From NCBI RefSeq assembly GCF_000385375.1, contig NZ_ARVV01000001.1, forward strand, positions 2,170,001 through 2,234,000: 64,000 bases of DNA, in the 5' to 3' direction. The first letter of the stretch is position 1, and each line of letters opens with the position of its first letter. This document shows positions 42,046-49,932 of the stretch, in pieces. The notes below the pieces were generated by a model that made no database searches, was not told the origin of the DNA, and worked only from the letters and a program-made list of their open reading frames with translations. The DNA comes from Methyloversatilis discipulorum. GTDB taxonomy: Bacteria > Pseudomonadota > Gammaproteobacteria > Burkholderiales > Rhodocyclaceae. Both the position numbers and the translations under genes were made by a program.

Positions 42046-42702
42046 ATGCGTACCGACTTCCATGCCCTGATTGCCGATGCCCTGCCGGGCGCCTCGTTTG
42101 ACGACGCGGCGCGCGACAGGGCGTTTGCGTCTGCGCTGGCCACTTACAGCAAGGATCGCCCCCGGTCGCGCGTCGAAGATGTGACGGCCACGGGCGGCCA
42201 TACGCTGCCGCTGCCCACGGGGTGGGTGGCGCTGGCGTCGCGCCTGCTCGATGTCGAGTACCCGGTGGGCAGCTTTCCGCGCCTCACGCTCGCGGCGGAC
42301 CAGTACGGCACCTACGGCACGCCGACCGGCGAAGCGATCGGCCTGGTGGATGCCATCACGGCCGGCCACAACGTGCGGCTGACCTTTACCGGCGCGCACG
42401 AAGTGACCGACGCGGTCGATACCGTGCCGCTTGAGCATCGCCACGCGGTGGCCATGCTGGCTGCCTCGTTGCTGGCCGACCAGGAAGCCACTCGCCACGC
42501 CAACGACACGCCGGTGAGCATGGCCGGCGATGCGTCCGACCAGTCGCACCCGGCACGCGAATGGAGCTACCGCGCCAAGTCGCTGCGCAAGCAGTACAGC
42601 GACGCCGTGCCGGCCGCTGCCGGCGTGCTGCCGCCGGCCGGTGTGGTGGTGTCCGGCGTGCCGGCCACCGAGCGTCTGGTGCCGCGGAGGTTGCGGCGGT
42701 GA
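42046..42702 (+). CDS. Head-tail connector-like protein
   Basis: The 218-residue product begins the joining module. It has a helical start (FHALIADALPGASFDDAARDRAFASALATYSKDRP), a beta core and a helical DNA-gp6-like region (EHRHAVAMLAASLLADQEATRHAND), and ends with a disordered tail. A connector role is inferred from position before the gp10-like gene, with which it overlaps by four bases. Confidence 0.65.
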   Translation: MRTDFHALIADALPGASFDDAARDRAFASALATYSKDRPRSRVEDVTATGGHTLPLPTGWVALASRLLDVEYPVGSFPRLTLAADQYGTYGTPTGEAIGLVDAITAGHNVRLTFTGAHEVTDAVDTVPLEHRHAVAMLAASLLADQEATRHANDTPVSMAGDASDQSHPAREWSYRAKSLRKQYSDAVPAAAGVLPPAGVVVSGVPATERLVPRRLRR

Positions 42703-43208
42703 GCGCGCTACGCATCTATGTCGACGCGACCGATCTGGAGCGCCTGGCGGCGCAGTGGGATCGCGCGCCCAAGGTGTTCGACGACAGTGTGGGCGGTCGC
42801 GTAGGCGGTCTGATGATGGATGTCAGCGCCGACGTGAAGGAACTGACGCCCACGAACCAATCAACGCTGAAGGACAGCATCTTGCACGCAACGCAGGTGC
42901 GACCTGGTCTGGGTGTGACGGGCATCGTGGGCACCTCGTTGAGCTACGCAATACCGGTTGAGTTGGGTACGCGACCACACATCCCGCCAATTGAGCCGAT
43001 TCTCTTGTGGGTAAAGCAGAAATTAGGGTTGCGCGGTCGCGAGGCAAAGAGCGCTGCCTACGCGATCAAGTGGACGATCGCGAAGCGCGGCACGCTGGGT
43101 GTGGGGATGTTCCATCGCACGTTCGCGCGACGGCGCGGCGAGATTGCCGGTGTTCTGAATTACGCGGTGCGTGAAGGTCTTCAGAAGGCTTTCGGAGGCC
43201 GGCCATGA
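42699..43208 (+). CDS. HK97 gp10-like head-tail joining protein
   Basis: The 169-residue product begins at GTG 42699. Features of the gp10 family are the early DVSADVKELTPTNQSTLKDSIL region, YAIPVELGTRPHIPP and WTIAKRGTLGVGMFHRTF. It connects head and tail in siphophages. Confidence 0.8.
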   Translation: MSALRIYVDATDLERLAAQWDRAPKVFDDSVGGRVGGLMMDVSADVKELTPTNQSTLKDSILHATQVRPGLGVTGIVGTSLSYAIPVELGTRPHIPPIEPILLWVKQKLGLRGREAKSAAYAIKWTIAKRGTLGVGMFHRTFARRRGEIAGVLNYAVREGLQKAFGGRP

Positions 43209-43672
43209 GCGTCGCTGCCGTGCGCGCGGCCGTCGTCGCCAAGGTGTCCGGCATTGCCGGCATCGGCCTGGTGCATGACCGCGAGCGCTTCATCAACGAC
43301 AACGCGAAGCTGAAGGCGCTGTACGTGAGCGCCTTCGCCGAGGGCGATCGCCTGCAGGGCTGGTACGTGAGCTGGCGAGGCATGGAGCCGGCCGCACCCG
43401 ACGAACGCCGCGACACCTGGGCCGTCGTCGGTTACCGAGCGGTCGATGACGCGCGCGACAGCGAGGGCGTGTTCGCCACGCTCGCCGACACGGTCATCCA
43501 GGCCTTCCGCAGCTATGAGGCGCTGGCGCTGCCCGGCGTCGCCACTTTCGGCGAGGGGCTGAACGGCCCGTCGCTCAAGACGATGGACCACGTGATGTTC
43601 TGCGGTGTGCTGTGCCACCGCGTGGAGATCGAGTTGATCACCGCGAGCTTCACCGCGGTTCAGGGTCAGTGA
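43205..43672 (+). CDS. Tail terminator-like protein
   Basis: The 155-residue product (MSVAAVRAAVVAKVSGIAGIGLVHDRERF..., WYVSWRGMEP, DTVIQAFRSYEALALPGVATF) has the alpha/beta character of lambda gpU-like terminators and the right place between the gp10-like and the tail-tube genes. It overlaps the upstream gene by four bases. Confidence 0.65.
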   Translation: MSVAAVRAAVVAKVSGIAGIGLVHDRERFINDNAKLKALYVSAFAEGDRLQGWYVSWRGMEPAAPDERRDTWAVVGYRAVDDARDSEGVFATLADTVIQAFRSYEALALPGVATFGEGLNGPSLKTMDHVMFCGVLCHRVEIELITASFTAVQGQ

Positions 43673-43695
43673 AGCGCCTTCAACAGGAGAGAAGC

Positions 43696-43887
43696 ATGAG
43701 CGCGAAGAACCAAGCCGCACCCGAGGCCAAGCCCGAGCAGACCGTCGATGTCGTGCTCGATGCGGACCACGAGCACCAGGGTGTGCCGCACAAGAAGGGC
43801 GAAACCCTCACCGTGCCGAAGCGCGTGGCCGACTGGCTGCGTGCGAATGGCGTTGTCGGCCAGGCGCCGGCTACCGAAAAAGCCTGA
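43696..43887 (+). CDS. Small tail-region protein (DUF7210-like)
   Basis: The 63-residue product has a short beta domain (DVVLDADHEHQGVPHKKGETLTVPKRVADWLRANGVV) that recurs in siphophage tail regions. The ribosome site is AGGAGAGAAGC. Function is not known. Confidence 0.65.
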   Translation: MSAKNQAAPEAKPEQTVDVVLDADHEHQGVPHKKGETLTVPKRVADWLRANGVVGQAPATEKA

Positions 43888-43923
43888 TCGCCCGGCGACC
43901 AGGTTTAACCAAGGAGTACTGCC

Positions 43924-44682
43924 ATGTCCCAGATCGCCATCCAGGGCAAGATGTCCGTCTACGAACGCACCGTGGGCGGTGACCCGATCGACGGCTTCTA
44001 CGTCGGCTACACCGAGACGGTGACGCTCGATCTGTCGCTGTCCAGCGAAGAGTACGTCGAGGCCGATACCGGCAACAGCCTGACCGTCGCGAAGATCTCG
44101 ACGGAGAAGAAGACCAACCTCAACGCAGAGATGCGCGAGCTGGACGAGAAAACCGCGGGCCTGGTCGTGCACGGCACGAACTCGACCGTCGCTGCAGGCA
44201 CCGTGACGGATGAGCCGCTGCCGAACACGATCACGGCGGGCCGTTCGTACATCCTGAGCAAAAGCAATATCACGGGCAGTTTCGCGGTGGTCGACAGCAC
44301 GCCGACCACGCCGAAGACGCTGCCGTCCGGCCAGTATTCCTGGACCAAGCAGGGCAGCATCATCGTGCTGGACAAGACGACCGGCGGCGCATACATCGAG
44401 CCGTTCAAGTGCAGCTACGCACACGGCGGCACGAAGGACATCGCGATCTTCAACGCACCGCAGCCGGAGCGCTGGGTGCGCATCGAAGGTATCAACCTGG
44501 CGGACAACAACAAGCCGGTGACCGTCGACATCTATCGCGTGGTCTTCGATCCGGCTCAGTCGTTCCCGATCAAGGGCCGTGGCCTGGCGAGCTACCGCCT
44601 GGGCGGCGCCGCGCTGGTCGACTCGACGAAGCCGGTCGACGGCGTGCTCGGTCAGTTCGGTCGCATCCGTCTGGCGGCCTGA
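43924..44682 (+). CDS. Major tail tube protein
   Basis: The 252-residue beta-rich product (SQIAIQGKMSVYERTVGGDPIDGFYVGYTETVTLDLSLSSEE) lies directly before the frameshifted chaperone gene and follows a strong ribosome site (AAGGAGTACTGCC), the normal situation for the highly expressed tube subunit. An Ig-like insertion is not evident. Confidence 0.82.
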   Translation: MSQIAIQGKMSVYERTVGGDPIDGFYVGYTETVTLDLSLSSEEYVEADTGNSLTVAKISTEKKTNLNAEMRELDEKTAGLVVHGTNSTVAAGTVTDEPLPNTITAGRSYILSKSNITGSFAVVDSTPTTPKTLPSGQYSWTKQGSIIVLDKTTGGAYIEPFKCSYAHGGTKDIAIFNAPQPERWVRIEGINLADNNKPVTVDIYRVVFDPAQSFPIKGRGLASYRLGGAALVDSTKPVDGVLGQFGRIRLAA

Positions 44683-44684
44683 TC

Positions 44685-45173
44685 ATGAGCGAACAGGCTG
44701 CACACCCCGCACCGACCGACCTGGACGTGCTCGTCCAGGCGGTCGACGAACCGCTCAACGTGGGCGGCAAAACCATCACCGTGCGCCCGATCCGCGTGAA
44801 GGTGCTGAGCCGGTTCGCGCAGGCGGTACTGCCGCTGGCGCAGGCCTTCGCGCCGGTGATCGACGGCAAGGCCGATCTGACGCAGATCAGCCTCAAGGAC
44901 TTGAACCTGCAGGATCTGATTGTCTGGCACGCGTCGGACGTAATCCTCGCCGTGTCGCTGGCGACCGGTGAGCCGGAAGAGTGGGTCGGCGAGTTGGACC
45001 CGGCTGAGCTGATTCAGGTCGCGGCCGAGGTGCTGGCGGTGAACATGAATTTTTTCGTCCAGCGCCTGGCGCCGATGCTGCTGGCGTCGATCACCCGGAT
45101 CGGCGCAGCGCGCGTGGCTGGGCCGACACCTTCCAGCAGCTCATCGAGCACGGCCACCGCCGCGCCGACATAG
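44685..45173 (+). CDS. Tail assembly chaperone, lambda gpG-like (0-frame product)
   Basis: The 162-residue product carries the chaperone body (TDLDVLVQAVDEPLNVGGKTITVRPIRVKVLSRFAQAVLPLAQAF) and ends in a serine/threonine-rich tail that looks like readthrough of the wrong frame after the slippery site. It is the abundant product; the fusion below is the minor one. It binds tape measure and tube subunits during tail assembly. Confidence 0.85.
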   Translation: MSEQAAHPAPTDLDVLVQAVDEPLNVGGKTITVRPIRVKVLSRFAQAVLPLAQAFAPVIDGKADLTQISLKDLNLQDLIVWHASDVILAVSLATGEPEEWVGELDPAELIQVAAEVLAVNMNFFVQRLAPMLLASITRIGAARVAGPTPSSSSSSTATAAPT

Positions 45174-45358
45174 CGAACTACACGCTGGCGGAGATCGAGC
45201 TGTACCTGGGCGCAATTCGCCGCGCCGAGGCGCATCGCGCCCGCCAGCACCTGCTGCTCACCGCACAGGCTGCACGCAACGTGATCGGTGACGGCAGGGA
45301 GCTGATGCGGACAGCCGACCAGCTCGAAGCGATCGCCAACGACCAACCCCTGGAGTGA
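44685..45358 (+). CDS. Tail assembly chaperone GT-type fusion made by -1 frameshift
   Basis: At 45050-45056 the 0 frame contains the slippery heptamer T TTT TTC. After slipping back one base the reading continues from 45056 and stays open to TGA 45356-45358, adding 100 residues (including WADTFQQLIEHGHRRADIANYTL and QHLLLTAQAARNVIGDG) for a total of about 224. The extension has no start codon of its own and lies before the tape measure gene, exactly as in lambda G-GT. Confidence 0.85.
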
Positions 45359-45362
45359 CCTG

Positions 45363-48300
45363 GTGGCCGACGTAAAGAACACCCTCTCGCTGGAATTGCA
45401 GGTCAAGTACGACCAGGCAATGAAGGCGCTCGGGGAAGTTCGCGGCGCCATCGCGGCCGTCACGCAGGGCACGCCCAGCACCGCCACCGGCGGCGACCTG
45501 GGCGGCATGCAGCGCGCACTCGGCGAGCTGAAGACCAGCATTGCCGAGGTGAAGACGGCGATGGCCAGCGTTGGCCAAGGTAGTGGCGGCGGGGGCTTGG
45601 CATCTGGCATCGGTGCGCAAGCCGCCAAGGCCAAGGCTGAACTGAACGACCTGAAGAACAGCATTACCGGTGTGGGCGACGCGGCAAGCGGCGCTGCAGG
45701 CGGCGGACTGCGGTCGATGGCGACCGGCCTTGTCGGGCTGGGTGTTGGGGTCTTCACGCTCAAGCAGATCGCGGACGCCGTGATCGACGTGGGCCGCGCA
45801 CTGCTCGAAGCGCAGGGCCGGCTGGACAACTTCCGGGCCGGTATTCAGTTCGCGCTGGGTCGGGACGCCGGGGCCGACCTCGACTACGTACGCGAGACAG
45901 CGTCGAACCTTGGCCTTGAGCTGACATCGTTGTCGCGCAGTTACGTGCAGTTCATGGCTGCATCGCGCGGCACTTCGCTTGAAGGCACCCGCGCCCGCGA
46001 GGTTTTCGAGTCGATCGCGCAGGCCAGTTCCGTGCTGGGCCTTTCTGCCGAGCGGCAGGAAGGTGCGCTGCGCGCGCTGGCGCAGATGATGTCGAAGGGC
46101 ACCGTGCAGGCGGAAGAACTGCGCGGCCAGTTGGGCGATCAGCTGCCGGGGGCCTTCCGCCTTGCGGCGCAGGCGATGGGCGTCACCGAGGGTCAGCTTT
46201 CCAAGATGCTGGAACGCGGTGAGGTCATCGCGAGCGACTTTCTGCCGAAGTTTGCGGCGGCGCTGCGCACACAGCTCGGCGATACCGCGGTGACCGCCGC
46301 TGACGGCGCGCAGCAGGCCATGAATCGGCTTGCGAGCGCGTGGGAGCGTTTCGTCCAGGCCGTGGCGGACTCGGGTGTGGGGCAGGTGTTGAAGGGCGCC
46401 CTGAACACCCTGTCCGAGGCGCTTTCCGAGGTATCCGAGGCGTTCGAGCGCGCGAAGCGAAGCGGTGACGGATTCTTCTCGACGTTGGCGAAGGGCTACG
46501 CCGCGTACGCCGGCTATGTCCTGCGCGGCTTCGAGAAGGAAACCGAGGCGCTGGAGGCCTCGATCAGGAAGAACGAGGAACTGCTGCAACGGCAGGTGCG
46601 AAACGGCTACGACCCAAAGGGTGGCACGGTTTCGGCAATTCGCAGCCAGATCGAGCGCGACAAGGCGGAACTGGAATGGCTCAGGGGTAGCGGCGACGAT
46701 GGCGGCTGGATGAATGCCGGCCAGCGCAAAGCGATGGATGAGCAGCGCGAGCAGGCTGAGCGTCGTCGCCGTCTTGAAGCCGATATCGGTGACGAGATCA
46801 CCAAGAACCTTTCACAGATCGCCAAGGCCGAGAAGGCGCTGGCCGACTTCCGCAGTAAGTACGCGCTGCTTCAGGGCACCGCCGAATACGACAAGCTTGA
46901 GAAAGATCTGGTGCGGAAGCTGGCCGAGGCGCGTGATACGGCCTCGCGCAAGGGCGTGGCGCAGCCGATACCGAGCGCACGCCGTGTGTTCGACACCGAA
47001 GTCGAACTGGCACTGGATGCCGCGCGCCGCGAGGAGCGTGCGCTGCAGGAAAGCTATGGCGTGCGCCTGACCGACCTGCAGACCTACCTCGACCGCCGGC
47101 GGCAGATCGCCGATGCGGCACTCTCGGCCGAGACGGCGCGGCAGCAGACGCAGATCGACGCGCAGCGCGAGCTGCTGCGGAAGCTGGACGCGATCACGCC
47201 GAAGACCGACGTTCAGGCGCAGACCATTGCCGACCGCCGCACCGACGCGCAGCGCACGATCGAGCAGGCGCAGGCCCAGCAGATCAAGGCGCAGCGCGAT
47301 CGCGACGACATCGAGCGGCAGTTGCGGCTGTTCGAAACGACCGAACGCCTGGCCGAGATGGAGCGCACCCGCACCCGTGTGGCCGAGGGCTATCGCGAGG
47401 TGCAGGACCGCATCCGCCTCGCCGTCGAGCGGCGCGAGATCACCGAGCGCCAGGCGCAGGACTACCTGGCCGAGGCCAACCGCCGCACGGCCGAAGGGCT
47501 GCGCGCGCAGGCCGAGCAGTACGACCGTATCGCCGAGGCGGGCGGCATCTTCGCCGAGAACGCCGCCCGCGCCGCCGCGGCGTTGCGCGTGGAAGCCGAC
47601 AAGCTGGACAGCACGCTGACCTTCATCGAGCAGCGGTTCCGCCGAACCGCGGACAGCATTGACGCCGCGTTCCAGGAAGGCCTGGCCGACATCTTCGAGA
47701 GCATCGGCGAGAAGGGCACGAAGGCCGCGGACGTGATCCGCGAAGCGTTCCTGAACGTGGGCCGTTCGATCCGCCGATCGCTGGCCGAGATCGCGGCAGA
47801 AGACACGCTGAACGCGATCAATCAGTCACTCGGCAAGGATGCGAACGGTCAGCAGAACACGCTGGGCCGCGTCATTTCGCGGGCGCTGGGCGTCGATGGC
47901 AGTTCGCGCGAGCGGGCGCTGTGGGTGCGCAACGCTGATGGCGCGGGCGCTGCTGCCGCGGGCGCGCAAGGCATCCTGCCTGGCGACCTGAAGGGCACGC
48001 CGGGCATCGGCGACGTGCTGGGCAATATCGGCACGCAGCTGCGCGACCTGTTCGGCGGCTGGATGGACACGCTGGGCCAGCTGTTCGGCGAGATCACCGG
48101 CGGCTTCGGCAGCTTGTTCGACGGCCTGCTGTCGTCGCTCGGCAGCATCTTCAGCTCGGGCGGCGGTGGTGGAGGCGGTGGCTTCTTCGACGCCATCGGC
48201 AGCTTCTTCGGTTCCTTCTTCCACCAGGGCGGCGTTGTTGGCGCTGGCATGTCGCGTGGCCGCATGGTCGATCCGCGCGTGTGGATCGGCGCCCCGCGCT

Positions 48301-48590
48301 TCCACAACGGCGGCATCGCAGGCAACGAGGTGGCCGCCATCCTGAAGCGCGGCGAAGAGGTGCTGACCGAGGATGACCCGCGCCACGCCAAGAATGGCGG
48401 CGCGGCGATGGGCGTGAAGGTCGAGCTGATCAATCAGGGCACGCCGCAGCGTGCGACCGGCTCGCAGGCACGCTTCGACGGCCGCCAGATGGTGGTGCAG
48501 GTCTTCACCGAAGACATGGCGGAAAACGGCCCGATGTCGCGCGCGATACAGGACACGCTTGGCGGCAACCGCGCCGCCGGGCTGAGTTGA
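45363..48590 (+). CDS. Tape measure protein
   Basis: The 1075-residue protein sets tail length. The N-terminal part has the tape-measure domain (ETASNLGLELTSLSRSYVQFMAASRGTS, LGLSAERQEGALRALAQMMSKGTVQAEELRGQLGDQLPGAF). The middle (about 420-760) is mostly charged coiled coil. The C-terminus has a glycine run and then FFHQGGVVGAGMSRGRM and GNEVAAILKRGEEVLTEDDP, as in lambda gpH-like ends. GTG 45363 lies four bases after the GT stop. Confidence 0.92.
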   Translation: MADVKNTLSLELQVKYDQAMKALGEVRGAIAAVTQGTPSTATGGDLGGMQRALGELKTSIAEVKTAMASVGQGSGGGGLASGIGAQAAKAKAELNDLKNSITGVGDAASGAAGGGLRSMATGLVGLGVGVFTLKQIADAVIDVGRALLEAQGRLDNFRAGIQFALGRDAGADLDYVRETASNLGLELTSLSRSYVQFMAASRGTSLEGTRAREVFESIAQASSVLGLSAERQEGALRALAQMMSKGTVQAEELRGQLGDQLPGAFRLAAQAMGVTEGQLSKMLERGEVIASDFLPKFAAALRTQLGDTAVTAADGAQQAMNRLASAWERFVQAVADSGVGQVLKGALNTLSEALSEVSEAFERAKRSGDGFFSTLAKGYAAYAGYVLRGFEKETEALEASIRKNEELLQRQVRNGYDPKGGTVSAIRSQIERDKAELEWLRGSGDDGGWMNAGQRKAMDEQREQAERRRRLEADIGDEITKNLSQIAKAEKALADFRSKYALLQGTAEYDKLEKDLVRKLAEARDTASRKGVAQPIPSARRVFDTEVELALDAARREERALQESYGVRLTDLQTYLDRRRQIADAALSAETARQQTQIDAQRELLRKLDAITPKTDVQAQTIADRRTDAQRTIEQAQAQQIKAQRDRDDIERQLRLFETTERLAEMERTRTRVAEGYREVQDRIRLAVERREITERQAQDYLAEANRRTAEGLRAQAEQYDRIAEAGGIFAENAARAAAALRVEADKLDSTLTFIEQRFRRTADSIDAAFQEGLADIFESIGEKGTKAADVIREAFLNVGRSIRRSLAEIAAEDTLNAINQSLGKDANGQQNTLGRVISRALGVDGSSRERALWVRNADGAGAAAAGAQGILPGDLKGTPGIGDVLGNIGTQLRDLFGGWMDTLGQLFGEITGGFGSLFDGLLSSLGSIFSSGGGGGGGGFFDAIGSFFGSFFHQGGVVGAGMSRGRMVDPRVWIGAPRFHNGGIAGNEVAAILKRGEEVLTEDDPRHAKNGGAAMGVKVELINQGTPQRATGSQARFDGRQMVVQVFTEDMAENGPMSRAIQDTLGGNRAAGLS

Positions 48591-48600
48591 GGGGCTGCTG

Positions 48601-49005
48601 ATGGAATCGTTCCCGACACTGCTTCGCGGGCGCATCCGTGTGCGCGACGGCTATGACCTGGAGCCGGTCACCAGCTTCACGCGCACCGACATGGAAGTAG
48701 GCGCGGCGCGCCAGGTGCCGCGCGACCCCGGCGCGGCGGTGCCGGTGCGCTGCACGATGGAGTTCAGCCAGCTTGAATGCGACATCTTCAATGCCTGGTA
48801 CCGCTACAAGATCAACGACGGCGCCGACTGGTTCGAAATGCCGGTGGCCACGCCGCGGGGCGTGACGGTGGAGGAAGTGCGCTTCACTCGCGCACCGCGC
48901 CCGCGCATGCTCGAAAAGGGCGTGTTCATGGTGAATTGCGAGCTGGAGATCCGCACTCTGCCGCTGATGACCGAAGCCGCGCTCGATGCGCTGCTCGGGG
49001 GCTGA
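48601..49005 (+). CDS. Minor tail protein
   Basis: The 134-residue beta-rich product (IRVRDGYDLEPVTSFTRTDMEVGAARQVPRDPGAAVPVRCTMEF, CDIFNAWYRYKINDGADWFEM) sits at the place of lambda gpM-like distal tail proteins. The start follows GAGGGGCTG. Assignment is by position and composition. Confidence 0.7.
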   Translation: MESFPTLLRGRIRVRDGYDLEPVTSFTRTDMEVGAARQVPRDPGAAVPVRCTMEFSQLECDIFNAWYRYKINDGADWFEMPVATPRGVTVEEVRFTRAPRPRMLEKGVFMVNCELEIRTLPLMTEAALDALLGG

Positions 49006-49006
49006 C

Positions 49007-49519
49007 ATGCCGGTCGATATCGACGTAGCCCTGCAGGAAGCCTATGCCAGCGCCAACGCGGTGGAACTGCACACGCTGGAGGTGCGCCACCCCGGCTTCA
49101 CGCAGCCGATCCGCCTGGTGCTGAGCCATCGCAACCACACGCTGACGCTCGAAGCCGATGCGCCGCTCGATCCCTCGACGCCCGTCGAGTTCATTGGTAC
49201 GTCGTTCGGCGCGGAAATGCCCGCGGTCGATGAGAACGGCCAGATGCGCATGCGCATCACGATCGACAACGCCACAGGCGAGATCGAGGACGAGTTGGGC
49301 CCGGCTGTGCAACTGCCGACCGTCGCTGAAGTGACCTACCGCACGTTTCTGGATCTGGACACCAGTGCGCCGCAACTGCCGATCCTGAACATGGAGGTGT
49401 TCGACGTGAGTGCCGGCGACATGACGATCGAAGTCGTTGTCGGGTTCGGCGACTTCAGCAACAAGGCGTTTCCTCGCGAGGACTACACGCGCCAGCGCTT
49501 TCCGGGGCTGCGGCGATGA
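49007..49519 (+). CDS. DUF1833-type minor tail protein (gpL-like position)
   Basis: The 170-residue product (LHTLEVRHPGFTQPIRLVLSH, PVEFIGTSFGAEMP, MRITIDNATGEIEDEL, TYRTFLDL) matches the DUF1833 pattern. It lies between the minor tail protein and the NlpC/P60-like peptidase, where lambda has L. It overlaps the peptidase gene by four bases. Confidence 0.8.
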   Translation: MPVDIDVALQEAYASANAVELHTLEVRHPGFTQPIRLVLSHRNHTLTLEADAPLDPSTPVEFIGTSFGAEMPAVDENGQMRMRITIDNATGEIEDELGPAVQLPTVAEVTYRTFLDLDTSAPQLPILNMEVFDVSAGDMTIEVVVGFGDFSNKAFPREDYTRQRFPGLRR

Positions 49520-49932
49520 AGGGGCCGGGACACTGGGCGGAGCAGTACATCGGCCTGCCGTGGGAAAAAGGGGGCGAGGGGCCGGACGCCTTCAACTGCT
49601 GGAACTTCTTCCGCATGGTGCAGCGCCAGCACTTCGGCCGCGAGATCGGGCCGGTGCAGGCCGATGAAGACGTGCCGCGCGAGTACATCGAGGCCTTCCG
49701 CACGCACCCCGAGCGCTGCGACTGGATCGAGGTCGACCGCCCTGCCGAGGGCGACGGCGTCGAGGTGTGGCACATCCGTTACCCGTGGCATATCGGTGTG
49801 TGGGTCGACGTCGATGGCGGCGGCCTGCTGCACTGCGTGCGCGGCATGGGCGTGATCTTCTCGCGGGCACACGAGCTGCCGGCACAGGGCTTCGGCCGCG
49901 TCGTGTGCTTCCGCCACCGGAGCGCGCTGTGA
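49516..49932 (+). CDS. NlpC/P60-type tail peptidase (gpK-like)
   Basis: The 138-residue protein has the cysteine nucleophile in DAFNCWNFF and the histidine in the segment PWHIGVWVDVDGGGLLHC. It is at the tail tip and probably cuts peptidoglycan locally for DNA entry. The lambda K homologue carries an extra JAB domain, which is absent here. Confidence 0.85.
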   Translation: MKGPGHWAEQYIGLPWEKGGEGPDAFNCWNFFRMVQRQHFGREIGPVQADEDVPREYIEAFRTHPERCDWIEVDRPAEGDGVEVWHIRYPWHIGVWVDVDGGGLLHCVRGMGVIFSRAHELPAQGFGRVVCFRHRSAL

